Assembly (NCBI GenBank): GCA_043806135.1
Contig: JAZDHG010000098.1
Span: 1-64,000, forward strand
Reading direction: 5' to 3'
Source of the DNA: JAGLQQ01 sp043806135
GTDB lineage: Bacteria > Omnitrophota > Gorgyraeia > B26-G9
Length of the DNA: 64,000 nucleotides
In this document: positions 1 to 11,400 of the stretch, one piece after another
Numbering within the stretch: the first letter of the stretch is position 1
Layout of the letters: each line of letters begins with the position of its first letter
Program-made: the position numbers and the translations under genes
Notes under the pieces: generated by a model
Told to the model about the DNA's origin: nothing
What the model saw: the letters and a program-made list of their open reading frames with translations, nothing else
Database searches by the model: none

Positions 1-5
1 AAAAT

Positions 6-2831
6 ATGAAAAAATTCAATAGATTAATAGCATTTATCATTATCCAATCTCTATTGCTGGTGAACATATGTTTTGCCGGCAATGTTTTTATAAAAGAAAT
101 AGAATTAAAAACAAAGGTTTCTACACTCTCACCTCAATTAAGTATAAATATCCCCGGGTTTATTAATGCCATGTATTCTGCCCGCGTTGCTCAAGAAAAG
201 GAATTTAAAACACCTGAATTTTTGAGCGATGTTTCTCCGGAAGAATTTAAAACGCGTCTTTTTAAAAACCCGGACTATGGTAATAACTGGATATTCATGG
301 ATTTTGAGCAAACTCTGGTCAAAGAAAACATATCTGCTGCTTTTGCCCTGCGCTCAATAAAACGTGCCTTTACAAACGAACCGAATATATTCAAAAAACC
401 GTTTGTTTTTATGGGCCGGTTTTTTAAAGTTCTTTATTTGTATTATCAGTGGAAAACAACCAAATCTATTGAAGCCGGTATCGCTACTTTTGAAGGTATT
501 ACCAAAGAAGATGTGCAGGGATTCGCGCAATCCCTTACGTTAAATGAAACAGCCCTGGATATGCTTAAGCAGCTTAACGCTATAATGGGTAAGCAAAAAC
601 AACATGTTGTAATTATCTCCCGCAGTACGCAGGACCTGCTAAAGGCCTTCTTTGCCAGAGAAGATATAGTAAAAGCCCTGAGTGAGAATCATATACAGGT
701 TCCATATGTATGTTCGAATGTTTCTTTGCTTGAGAACAATAGAGTTACCGGTATTAAAGATTCTCAATATAATATAAGTGCATCAACAAAACGCTTATAT
801 CTCTTTGAAAGCAATCTTTATATTGCGGATAACGTAGAGCGGGATGTGCGTGAGGACGGTATCAAAGCATTTTTTGTCGAAGACTTTGCGGGGTTGACTT
901 TTGAGCATGTAGTGTACACGCGTTTGTATACAGAGTATTTGCAGCTGAAAGATAGCAGAAAAGTACCTATTACGCGGCAAAATGGATTAAAAGAAGAGGT
1001 AAATCAGTCCGCGGATGTAATAAAAGGCACAAGAAACAGCCTGTATGTAAAACAAAAGGCTTTTAAAGAAATGATTGAGGGGATTGAGGATGGAACTGAA
1101 ATCCAATTTGCGGCATCTGGCGGCGGCGGAGATACCCTGGGAACAATATTCCTGATAAAGATATTAAAGCGCATGTTTATGCTGCAAGGCAAAAAAAACA
1201 TTAAATTTAAGATTATTTTCCCGACTATTAAATACGGTAAGGAAAATCCTTTTGGCGGAGATATAAAGATAGAACAGGTCAAAGGAATAACCCCGATAGC
1301 AATCGAAGGTGAGGCACAAGCTCATTTTTATACAATTAGCGCAGAATTAAAAGCCAGAATTCCTATAGAAGATAATAACGGCAACCAGTTAATTATGAAT
1401 GGTAAACCTGTTTTTTATGAAAGGCAGTGGAGTGAAGGAAATATTATTGATCTTGCGCAAAAAGACGAAATAGAACTGATCATGATGGATATGGACCAAA
1501 AGGCAAGTGATCTTAAAAGGCAGTATCTGGCTATGAATAAAGAAAAAAAGGTTGTCACTTTTTATGGTGATATGGGCGGGGACAGTTTTGCTCAAATACC
1601 GGGAAAGATCACGGATAACAACCATACAGAAGTTGCGATTGCTTCGCCTGTTTCGGATCTTACCGGATTGATTATTTTTGACGGCCCGGCCTGGATCCTG
1701 GCATTGGGAGGAGATGGAGAGTCTCTGGAGAGAACACAAAGAACGCATGTGACGACTTTGTTTGAAAAAGGACAGATTGCGGGATTATTTGATACGGAAG
1801 ACTATTTAAGGCAGAGTTATGCCGATGGAAACGATTCGATTGATATCCTTGCCCAAATGGATGAATACTCTAAGCGCTTTAGCAGTGAAGTATCAAAAAA
1901 TTTATTCAGGCGGCATAAACAGGTATCTCTTGATCATGATATGCAGAGTGTAATCAAGAAATACGGACCATGGGACTATGCGGATTTACTCAGAACTGAT
2001 GAAAGGATCGAGCCAACAACTCTGCGTTATGAAAAACGGGAAGAATATTTATCCAGATATTACCTGTCGGCATTAGTTGTGGACAGTACTCAAAGCATGC
2101 GGAACAATGTGCAGACAAAGGAGATATTAAGAGAGGATATTACCTGGTCAGAGCGCGAGCAATTACTGCGAAAGCTCAATTATGCTACAGAAGGGCTGTC
2201 ATATGTAGTTTATCGTTCAAAAATAAAAAATTTCTCAAATATGTTTCTTGAGATGCTTCGAAAAGGGGAGACGTCATCAAAGGAGCTGAGTGGTCTGTTT
2301 TTCAGCGATGATTTTTCCATAGAACTGCGGTTAGCTGCAGTACAGGCTATATACAGAAACTTCCATTTTATCAATGGCGGGGAGAAGCTAACTCGAGAAA
2401 TAGGCAGTAAGCTTATGGACATGATGCAGGACAAACAAAACAACGTGTTCCTGGTTGCAGAAATAGCAAAAACTGTGGGCATTATCGGCTTTGAAGATGC
2501 TATTGATTTATTGCATGATTTTCTTGAAAATCCTAAGGCTTATGGTGACTGGCCGTTCTTTAATCTTTATTTTTATCCTTATGCAAAAAGAAGGATAATA
2601 GATACCGCTGAGCGGTCTTTGCGGATGCTTATTGAAAAAGTATTAGCCCGTGATGGAGCACAAAAGGCCTGGGTAATTTTCAATAAAGTCAACGGTACGC
2701 ATCCTCTGTTTAAGGATCTGGGTGATAGGATCAGTTTGAAATTGGATACGGACAGGATCAATGCGGCATTAGGTAAAACGGATTTTCCGCAAATGCACTT
2801 TGCTTTTGAGGTCATTACTCAGGCGATATAA
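6..2831 (+). CDS. Secreted HAD-like / DUF1152-like / helical-repeat fusion protein
   Basis: 941 residues beginning with a clear signal peptide that ends in N-I-C-F-A-G near residue 25. Residues about 90-300 resemble a HAD phosphatase of the phosphoserine-phosphatase type: a D99-F-E-Q-T motif where the family has DxDxT, and an I-I-S-R-S segment near residue 203 as motif II. The second catalytic Asp is Glu, so activity is doubtful. Residues about 365-650 resemble DUF1152: S-G-G-G-G-D376 near the start, G-D-M-G-G-D526, then S-P-V-S-D and G-G-D-G-E near 568-571. Residues about 720-900 are short helical pairs resembling HEAT repeats. The protein ends I-T-Q-A-I, an ending shared with other exported proteins here. 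No ribosome site can be judged because the window starts 5 bases upstream. Substrate and role are unknown. The domain calls come from motif reading; the DUF1152 match is the stronger of the two. Confidence 0.72.
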   Translation: MKKFNRLIAFIIIQSLLLVNICFAGNVFIKEIELKTKVSTLSPQLSINIPGFINAMYSARVAQEKEFKTPEFLSDVSPEEFKTRLFKNPDYGNNWIFMDFEQTLVKENISAAFALRSIKRAFTNEPNIFKKPFVFMGRFFKVLYLYYQWKTTKSIEAGIATFEGITKEDVQGFAQSLTLNETALDMLKQLNAIMGKQKQHVVIISRSTQDLLKAFFAREDIVKALSENHIQVPYVCSNVSLLENNRVTGIKDSQYNISASTKRLYLFESNLYIADNVERDVREDGIKAFFVEDFAGLTFEHVVYTRLYTEYLQLKDSRKVPITRQNGLKEEVNQSADVIKGTRNSLYVKQKAFKEMIEGIEDGTEIQFAASGGGGDTLGTIFLIKILKRMFMLQGKKNIKFKIIFPTIKYGKENPFGGDIKIEQVKGITPIAIEGEAQAHFYTISAELKARIPIEDNNGNQLIMNGKPVFYERQWSEGNIIDLAQKDEIELIMMDMDQKASDLKRQYLAMNKEKKVVTFYGDMGGDSFAQIPGKITDNNHTEVAIASPVSDLTGLIIFDGPAWILALGGDGESLERTQRTHVTTLFEKGQIAGLFDTEDYLRQSYADGNDSIDILAQMDEYSKRFSSEVSKNLFRRHKQVSLDHDMQSVIKKYGPWDYADLLRTDERIEPTTLRYEKREEYLSRYYLSALVVDSTQSMRNNVQTKEILREDITWSEREQLLRKLNYATEGLSYVVYRSKIKNFSNMFLEMLRKGETSSKELSGLFFSDDFSIELRLAAVQAIYRNFHFINGGEKLTREIGSKLMDMMQDKQNNVFLVAEIAKTVGIIGFEDAIDLLHDFLENPKAYGDWPFFNLYFYPYAKRRIIDTAERSLRMLIEKVLARDGAQKAWVIFNKVNGTHPLFKDLGDRISLKLDTDRINAALGKTDFPQMHFAFEVITQAI

Positions 2832-2960
2832 AGCATCAAGTTAAAAGTTAAAAGTAAAAAGTAGGGGAAGCAGTATTGGCTAATAGTCAATGGCCGATAG
2901 TCGGGTAAAACAAAAAGCATATCAACAGGCTAACGCGTCAACGCACTAACTCTTAAAAGC

Positions 2961-4100
2961 ATGAAAAAAATAAACAGAATAATCGCATTTGTTTTACTGC
3001 AGATATTTTTAATTTCCTGCTCTGCTGCAGGAACGCAGAGAGTATCAGCGCCTGATGAATTCGCAATAAGAGACAGTCTTTCTCCCGCTTTAAATCTGAA
3101 TTCCTCTTATTTGGTAAACGTTTTCCATTACTGGGCGTATCTTAAAAACGTGAATGACGAGAATATCCAATTTGAACTTACGCGTGGTTTATTAGACAAA
3201 ACGGGAAAACAGGCCGCAGTTGATAATTCCATAACAAAAGAAAAAGGTGATCCTTCCCGTGTTTATAATCTTAAAGCGGCATTGGAAGAGCATAAAACAA
3301 GTATTTTAATTTTAGTAGAAAAAGGCATGCTGTTTGAAGCATCAGCTAAGTTTCGGATGATGAAAGGCCGTGGAGTTGATTTGGATGAGGAACAGGTTGA
3401 GCTGCTTAGGGCGCTCAAAAAAACCGGAGATTTTGTTTTTCAGGCCAGAGAATATAAAGAAGCGCTCAGGTATTATCAGGAGATCATTGATATTGCTCCG
3501 CATGAAACAGACATTTATTTTTATATAGGAGCAGCTATGTATATGCGGGGGAATATGGACATTGCGCAGGTTAATTTTGAAAAAGCTGTAAAAAAACAGC
3601 CGCAGATGCCTATGTTTGTTCTTGTAACCCTGATGTTTGAGGCAAAGAAGCTGGGAGAACGCATTTTAGAGCTTACAGATAAGAATAATTTGCAGGTGAA
3701 AAAAACACCCGGTAGTTTATTCGATACCTTAAAAAAGTATGATAAATTAATAGGGCATGTAGAGTACATATTTAAAAACCGGGCTGAAGAAATAGAAACT
3801 TTTGTTCTCAATGATGTAAACGGAATGATTATTGACAGCATTTTTGCTGATTTCATCGGTTATCTGAATAGCTTTGAGAGAAGTTTGCAGGATAGAGAAA
3901 TACTAGAAATGAACGATATTCTCAAAACTCCTGAGCTTTTCTGGTGGTTGGAAAAGTTGACTAAAGGCAAGGTTGTTCCGCTTATACGACCGGTCCGGAG
4001 CGGGGAATTTTTAAAATTGGAAAAAGATTTTTTAAAAATAGCAACGATTCTTTCTTTTTCGGATAAAAAGATGCTTGAATTTGCCGGCCAAGCAATATAA
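2961..4100 (+). CDS. Exported TPR-like protein ending in QAI
   Basis: 379 residues. The N-terminus (M-K-K-I-N-R-I-I-A-F) closely matches the upstream protein's, and the hydrophobic stretch ends L-I-S-C-S-A-A-G, which could be a lipobox (Cys near residue 20) or an ordinary signal-peptidase site. About 20 residues later comes D-S-L-S-P-A-L, the same L-x-P-type motif seen in neighbouring exported proteins. Residues about 150-220 form tetratricopeptide-like helical pairs (alternating Y, A and L/I positions in R-E-Y-K-E-A-L-R-Y-Y and the next unit), so a scaffold or partner-binding role is likely. The C-terminus is E-F-A-G-Q-A-I. It follows the previous gene after 129 bases with no obvious promoter between them, so co-transcription is plausible. 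No enzyme motif is visible. Confidence 0.75.
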   Translation: MKKINRIIAFVLLQIFLISCSAAGTQRVSAPDEFAIRDSLSPALNLNSSYLVNVFHYWAYLKNVNDENIQFELTRGLLDKTGKQAAVDNSITKEKGDPSRVYNLKAALEEHKTSILILVEKGMLFEASAKFRMMKGRGVDLDEEQVELLRALKKTGDFVFQAREYKEALRYYQEIIDIAPHETDIYFYIGAAMYMRGNMDIAQVNFEKAVKKQPQMPMFVLVTLMFEAKKLGERILELTDKNNLQVKKTPGSLFDTLKKYDKLIGHVEYIFKNRAEEIETFVLNDVNGMIIDSIFADFIGYLNSFERSLQDREILEMNDILKTPELFWWLEKLTKGKVVPLIRPVRSGEFLKLEKDFLKIATILSFSDKKMLEFAGQAI

Positions 4101-4276
4101 AATTCAGCTTTAATTTGCCAAAAATCAGTTGAATTTATGCTGTTTTTAAACGGCTTAAAGCAGGTAAAAATAGGCAAATTTTGACAATAATTTTAAATCT
4201 AGAAAAAAAAGTATTTTATGATGTTGCATCTTGTTTATTTTCAATCATTTATGATATAAAAAATTTTAAAATAATG

Positions 4277-4305
4277 TTGATATCCTTAACTTTCTATGGT
4301 ATACT
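4277..4305 (+). promoter_or_regulatory. Promoter of the giant gene (extended -10)
   Basis: TTGATA at 4277-4282, a 17-base spacer and TATACT at 4300-4305, with TG one base before the -10. The 13 bases CTATGGTATACTT covering the -10 recur exactly in three other promoters of this window (33521-33549, 42045-42073, 43537-43565). This is a classic vegetative-sigma layout. Transcription would give a leader of about 250 bases before the ATG. Confidence 0.75.
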
Positions 4306-4561
4306 TAAAATGTCTTAAAGAAGTGCTAATGGCTTGTAGATGTTGTTGTAAACACAGTAAGTTAGAAAAATTAGAAAAACAATTTAATCTGAACAAATTG
4401 GATGGGTGGGTGGGGTGAAAGTGTAAAATCGCTTTCACCTGGCCCGCTTTGTATATTTAGGAACTGGACGCAAAAGTTTCACTACACCTAAAAGTGTCAA
4501 TCCTAAGTAGGGGCTAAGGACGAACACTTAATATAAATAAATTCGAAATCAGGTGATCAAA
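4306..4561 (+). promoter_or_regulatory. Structured 5' leader of the giant gene, function unknown
   Basis: About 250 untranslated bases. One stem is clear: GGTGAAAG (4414-4421) pairs with CTTTCACC (4432-4439). A second is nested: TTTAGG near 4456 pairs with CCTAAA near 4487, enclosing AACT/AGTT. The sequence GGACGCAAAA inside it recalls a core element of the c-di-GMP-I riboswitch, but the other conserved parts (GCAAACC and a GAAA tetraloop) are not seen, so that class is not called. No terminator-like T-run precedes the start codon. If regulated, control would be at translation or RNA stability. Confidence 0.4.
4551..4558 (+). promoter_or_regulatory. Ribosome binding site that fixes the giant gene's start
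   Basis: AGGTGATC matches the complement of the usual 16S 3' end (core AGGAGGTGATC) and lies 3 bases before ATG 4562. Its AGGTG core is at normal spacing. The in-frame GTG at 4553 lies inside this site, so ATG 4562 is preferred. Confidence 0.7.
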
Positions 4562-5434
4562 ATGTTTAACGCTGGCAAAAAATATAATCTGGCTTTCAGA
4601 ATAATATCGGCGTTCATTATCCAATCGTTTCTGATTATGGATATTGCTTTTGCTGCCGGCGGCGACCTGAGATGGATAAAGAAACCTCAAGTTCCCCAAT
4701 CAAACCTGGCCCCGACTTTCAACATGGAAAAGGGCGCTTTCCGTACAAGATTTGACCTAATCGTTTCTCTGATGAACGCTTTTAAAAATAAAGATGAATT
4801 GAACTTAGAGCAAATGCGTTCTATGGGAATTAAGTATTTTACAGATTCTATTCTTCAGCTAAGAGGAGAAAATGAAGTCCTCTATATTTATGAATCCGAC
4901 AGCAAGGATATCCCGGCTTTTCTTCAAAAATCAGATAATAAGGTCCGCTTTAACGGGTATGTGATCGCTGCGGTAACACTTAGCGAACTGGAAAGAGCGG
5001 AAAAACCTGCTTTTGACATAAGTAAAGAGGAGTTTAAAAAACAGGGGCTTTTTCCCCGTCTTAGAATAAAAGTCGAAGAGTACCAGCGAAGAAAACAGTT
5101 CATAGATACTTCTGGTCATTATAAGCTTGCTGCTTCTCTTTTAAATGAAGCAATTGATCTCCCGGAAATGGTCGAAGAACTGCTTTCCAACACCGGAAAC
5201 CTTAAAAAACTTTATGCTGTTCTTGGTAAAGCCAAAAAGAAATATAATCTGGAAAAAGAAATTAACTCAAGCCAGCGGCTTTTCATAATAAATGCTTTGC
5301 GTGATTTTGATTTTATGCCAAAGGAAACTATCGATGAGCTGAAATGGCGTGCTGAGCAGGAAGGAATTAATGTAAAGCAACTTGAGCGTCTGAGTCTTGC
5401 CAAACTCCGTGTTGAAGGGGCAGCTCAGGCAATT
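4562..5434 (+). other. Giant protein part 1: signal peptide and N-terminal module ending AAQAI
   Basis: Residues 1-291. The signal peptide I-I-Q-S-F-L-I-M-D-I-A-F-A-A-G-G is nearly that of the 43.7 kb protein, and S-N-L-A-P follows about 20 residues later. The rest is alpha-rich with no recognised domain. It stops with G-A-A-Q-A-I directly before the SecA homology starts. Q-A-I is otherwise a protein C-terminus in this window, so this stretch looks like a once separate secreted protein fused to SecA. Confidence 0.6.
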
Positions 5435-8400
5435 AAAACACAAAGGCCGATCAATGTATTTGAGGCTATCAAAGATATTACTTCGCTTGAAAAAGAAATG
5501 CTTGATCTTACGGACGAACAGCTTAAAGGGAAAACCGCAGAGTTAAGAGACAGGCTTTATGGAAAAGGAAACTTTTCCGGCAAACAGGAAAATTGGGAAG
5601 ATGTTTTGCCTGAAGCGGCGGCGGTTTTCCGCGAGGCGCTAAGGAGAAAACATCCTGATCATCCGCTGCTTTATGATGTTCAGATGATCGCGGGTATTGT
5701 CGTTTCTTTCGGCGGCAAGCTCTTACAGCAGTCAACAGGTGAAGGTAAAACATTTACCACTGCACTTGGCGCATACTTGCTTTCACTGCGTGATGAAATA
5801 AAAACAGGCGTGCATTGCGCAACTGTAAACAACTATTTGGCGCAAAGAGATGCTGAAGAGGTGGGCAACGTTTTTCAAGCACTGGGCATGAGCGTTAGTG
5901 CCTTAGGGGAAGATCATAAAGGTATAAAAATTGTAAACGGCCGCGCAGAAGACACCGATCGCAGGAGTGCTTATGAAAGCGACATTGTTTACGGCACAGC
6001 TCATGGCTACGGATTTGATTATCTGCAGGATCATCTCAGTACAAGAGTCGGGACAAAGGTTCAGAAAGGGTTTTTCGCTTCTGTAATTGATGAAGCTGAT
6101 GAGATCCTGGTTGAAGAAGCTAATACGCCGTTGGTTATGTCCGGCGCTGCTGAAGAAATGCCGGAAAAAGAAAGAAATATAAATTACCAGATAGACAATC
6201 TCATCAGAAGCTTAATGACCCGTAATGAAAATCAGAAGTATTTCAAGATAAAGCTGGATGGAGGAGACAGCCGCAGCGTTACATTTACTGAAGCGGGTTA
6301 TGATTATATTTACGGCATACTTTCCGGCATGAGTGAAGAGGAATTAAACGACCCGAACCGGTCTTTTAATGAAGAGCTCGATAGTGAATGGGCATATTTG
6401 CGCGCCATTGCGGATAATGCCTTAAAAGTACATCACCTTTATGTTAAAGACACTAAGAGCGATGAGGCTATTGCAATCGAAGAAGGTAAAATTCGTTACG
6501 CGGTTGCAAACGGAGAAGTGTTAACTGTTGCCACAGGCCGAACCCAGGAAGGCCGGCGCTTTAAAGACGGAATTCACCAGGCATTAGAAGCAAAAGAGCA
6601 TAATGAAGAAGTACTGGCAGGAATAACTCCGACCATTGAGGTAAGACAAGACCCGGAAACAGTTGCCAGTATTTCATTACAGAGTTTTTTTAAAAATTAT
6701 CTCATCCTTTCCGGGTTAACCGGAACTACCCAGGGTATTGAACAAGAAGTAGCGGAGACTTACGATCTTGATACCTTGAATATTCCTACGAATAAGCCGA
6801 GCATTCGCCAAGATCTGCCGGATGTCATTTTCAAAACAAAAGAGCAGAAAGATGCGGCAGTAGCTGCGGATGTCATTAACGAGCATGAAAATGCTACCCC
6901 TGTTCTTATTGGAACCGGCGGTGTAAATGAATCTGCGGAAATGGCTCTAAAAATTCAACAGGCATTTCCGCGGGCAGTGGGAACAGAAATCATTGATTCA
7001 AAAGAGGCTTTGATCAGCCTGGCAGCCAGGATTTTAAACCGCGAAGTTAATGAAAATAATCTTTTTAAAGCACTGGAAGAGATCAAAACAAAGGGTGATT
7101 TCGGCAAAGAAACTCCCATATTTGTTTTAAATGATACCACTAAGCACCTCGAAAAAGAAATAGTGCTGCTGTCCGGATTAAAGGGGTCGATAACTGTGGC
7201 TACGGATATGGCCGGCCGCGGTACAGATTTTAAACTGGTTGATTTTGCCAGGATGGTGCAGGGTTTGTATGTAATAGGTACTGAATATCCGGAAAGCCTG
7301 CGTACGGAATACCAGCTGCGCGGCCGAAGCGCCCGGCAGGGACAGCCGGGAAGAACGCGTTTTTATATAAGCCTTGAAGACAAACTTTTCACCGGTCTTG
7401 GCGCAGATATTCCTAAGAAGCTTGCAGATGCAATTAAAAATTCCGGGTCTGAGATATCCGGAAAGATAAAGTTGAGCATTACTGTCTTGCGCGGAAAACG
7501 CCTGAGTAATGCTTTTAAACAAAGACAGGAATTAAGTAAGGATGACGCGACCCTTAATGTTTATAGAAAGGTTATTTATAATTTGGTTGATAACCTTATC
7601 GATGAGGAACAACCTGTAGACATAGCATCAATTTTATTTTCTTTATATGGAGATAAGATCAGCGCGCAGACCTTAGAGATGCAGAAGTCAGCGCTTCTTG
7701 AAAAGATGAGCGAGGACGATGTTAAAGCGATCATTGTTGATCTGCTTACCACGCACTGGACATATTTTATTAACGGCCTTGAAACAATAAGTAAAACCCG
7801 CGGTTTATCAGATCAGCTTTCCGGAAAAGATGAAAAAGTCAACCGCGCTTTATATGAGAAGAAAACATCTGAGATATTCGATGAGATGCTATCAGACCTG
7901 AAGGAAAATGTATTTGCGGCATTGTTGATGCCGTTCATGTCGGAAAACGACAGGGCTGCTCTTAACAGCGAAGCAGAAGAGACTATAGCACTTGAAAAAG
8001 AAGGAGCAAGTATTTTTGATAAACTTGATCCTGAGGAGATAGCGCAAAGGATCAAAAAAGGGCTGAACATCACAGTAAAAGAAAAGGTGCCGAGTATTGC
8101 CGAGCGGTTCAGTAAATGGGTTTTTGGTGAGGAACGCGGAACTACAGCCTTATTAAGTTCTGTGCTTGCCAAAGGATTTTATGCGTTTATTACAATAGCA
8201 GGAATTTTTGGCGGGGTAATTACTCCTGCTAAAACTGAAGCTTCGATTATACCTTCTGATGAAGGGTTAACTGTAAAAGTACAGGAAACAAAAGCAGAAT
8301 TTTCCTTGAATGATAAGAGAAAAACACAGATACTGGCGGAAATTTCTTTTGCGAAGATAGCTCAGCTTGTCGACTTAAAACTTCGGTCTTCTGAGTTTCA

Positions 8401-11400
8401 GGAAAAATATACCGGCCGTCCAAAAGAGCAGTTACAAAGCCTGGCTTACGATGAAGTTATCCGCGATATTATCAAAAAGTCAGAACTTGGCCAGGATGTG
8501 CTGGCTTCATTAAATGATATAAAGGAAGTTGAGCTTGAATCTATTCCTGTTGTGCAGAGAGCACAATCAGATGTTTTATCCGGTATTGTGGCTGATACGA
8601 CGTTACAACAGGTTGTAAAAAAATTCCGTATTCCGGTAAAGACACCCTACCGAACAAATCTAATGAGCGAGTTCGAAGCAATCCGTGACCAAGGACGGCG
8701 AATACATCAAGGTTTTGATTTCCTTGTACAGGCAGGTACGGATATCTATCCGGCAATGCCGGGAAAAGTAATTTTTTCAGGAGCACTTAACGGTTACGGG
8801 AACATGGTGCTGTTGGAGCATGAAGTTGCGGACAGCACAACAGGACTAGTAAATTATTTTTACACTCTATACGGGCATAATGAGTCGAATCTGGTTAAGG
8901 CCGGGGACTATATCGGAGTTGATACTGTGATCGCTAAAGCAGGAGTTACAGGCAACGCGTCATCAGCTACCGGCGGCTGCCTGCATTTTGAAATCAAACA
9001 AACCACGCAAAAAGTCACCAACTATGCTAAATACCTGAATTTGGCAGCTCTTGATCCAGAGGTTGTGTTAGGGAAAAATTTATATTTGCCTGCCGATATT
9101 AACAAACGCGAGCCGATTCTTGTTGCATCAGCAGATCCAAACATGCCTTTGTTCGCAGCGGATAGGCGGGAAAAGACAAAACAGCCAAAACCTGTTGAAG
9201 CGCGAACTCAGACAAGAAGTATTATCGGAGGCCAGATCAGGCATGAGGTAGCACCAGGGCAAACGCTTAGCATGATCGCTGAAAAATTCTTTGTTAACGG
9301 TACTTCCGGGGAAAAAATCAGAGAATTTTATAATAAACAGCATCCGGAAGCTCCTATGAAAAATTTGATGCTCCTTACCGGAAAGACACTTGTCCTGGAT
9401 ATAGACGAGGAGATAGCATCTTTATTAAGGCCGGAAGATAAAGACATATCAATACAAAGACCTGATTCGGAGTTTTCTAATATAACAGAAAATATTCGAA
9501 TAAGAGAGCAGGGAATAGAGGGGATAGTCAACTTGCCAGTGCGCCTTAAGGGTGGAAAAACATCCTTTGAATTTGATGAACGCACGAAGTTTATGGCTTT
9601 GCGCGGTGAAAATAAAGACAAAAAAAATCCGGGAGTTGATTTTGTCTTAAAAGAAGAAACGCCTGTATATGCTGCAGCTCCAGGAGAGGTTTTCTTTGTA
9701 GGTAAAGCAGAAGCATACGGCAATCTTGTTATTATTCATCATACTGTTAAGGATCAAAGGGAAAATATAAATCATTTTTACTCTCTGTATGCGCACAATA
9801 AGAGCAATAATGTAAAAGTAGGACAGTTGGTAGATGCGACAACTCAGATTTCTGTTGCCGGCAAAACAGGCAAACCGCCAATAAGTGATGCAGATGCTGT
9901 GCTTCATTTTGAAATCAGGCGCGGGATAGAAAAACTTGAAAATCATCAGGAATATCTACATGATGCTTCCTACAGTGCTCTTTATCCCGGAATTGCTCTG
10001 AAAACTCAGGTGTTAAATCCTGAATTGTTTTTCAATAAGACATTTGACTCAGGCCTTAAAGCAGGAAGGCTGATTGTTCCACAAAATGAATATAAGCCTT
10101 TATCTGCTCGAAATATTGAGCAAGATAAAGTAATATCCCGTCAGGATCTTGAGTATAGAATTGCCCAAAGTATGAGAAATAGAAATTTAAACATTATCCC
10201 TGAAGGATTGATGAACGCGATTGTATATCAGCAGCTGGCTAAGGAGTTTGGAGTTGAGTTTTATCAGCCTGAGGCGGGTCTAAAGGGTGATGATTATTTT
10301 GAAAAACTTATGAAGGCGGTTCGTGCAAAGCATGGAGAAGATGTTCTTATTGTTGAAGGGCATTTTAATTCAGTACCAGAAATGATGTTCTTTTTTAAAG
10401 AAAACGGGATTCAATATATCTCTAAAGTTAAGCACGGTGAAGTAAAACAAAAAAAACATGAATACCCAGATGTATCTGCAATGATTAAAGAATATGCTGT
10501 TGTTGCTGAATTCGGGTCTGCAGAATTGTTTTGCTCCTTACAACAGGAAGATTACCAGCGATATAAAATGGAATTCAAGAAAATGCTACAGCTGTATATC
10601 GATAATCATCCTGAGTGTAAAGGGAAGAAGATTGTTTTTATCCCCGGGCATGGAGGAGCAAATTATAAGACATCCTATTATATAGGGCCACAAGGACATT
10701 CTACAGGAGCTAATATTTCCAGATCAATTGTTAAAAGTACATTAGCTGAATATGATAAATATACGCAGGATCTGCTGACTGCGGCTTTGGAAAAGGAGCA
10801 TCAATTACCAAAGGTTGTGCAAGAAATAACTAGAACTGAGTTAGCGGTTATGGATTCAAGGTTAGAGCCTGTTGCAGGACAGGAAGGTATTGTAATTAGG
10901 GATTTAGCGCCAATTCCGGTTATATCAAAAGAAAAGGTTATTACTCCTAACGAAAAAATAATCAAGCAGCCGGTTGCGCCGAAAACTCCGGAACCTACAG
11001 CAGGTGAATTCCAAAAGAAAAAATGGGAATATACAGTTAAACACGGTGATACATTGTCTGGAATTGCAAAAAAGTTGTTAGGCAGAGCTGATCTTTGGGA
11101 AAAACTTCGGGAGGATTATAACAAACAGCATCCGCAAAGACAGATACAGATAACTACTAATGAAAATACGGGAATTATTAATGCGCTGATATATGCTGGT
11201 GAAAAATTAACTCTTGATATTGACCGGGATATTGCCGCATTGATTACGCCCCAGGCGCGGGAAAATCTGGGCATAGTTCTCAGTGCCGGCGGCCCGCCAC
11301 CGTTAGCGCCTTTACCACCGCAAGAGAAACCTGAAATTACTGCGCCCCTGGCGGTCCCTGCTTATGTTGCAGCTGATGACAAGAAACAACTTGATAAAGA

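Noticed and set aside
4440..4525. c-di-GMP-I (GEMM) riboswitch in the giant-gene leader
   Set aside because: Only GGACGCAAA resembles the family. The GCAAACC segment and GAAA tetraloop are not found, so it is kept only as an unclassified structured leader.
4553..4561. GTG at 4553 as the start of the giant gene
   Set aside because: It lies within the AGGTGATC ribosome site that serves ATG 4562, so the ATG three codons later is the better start.
9600..9920. Second M23 domain as an active peptidase
   Set aside because: The first zinc His (now N1689) and the catalytic His (now V1780) are both replaced.
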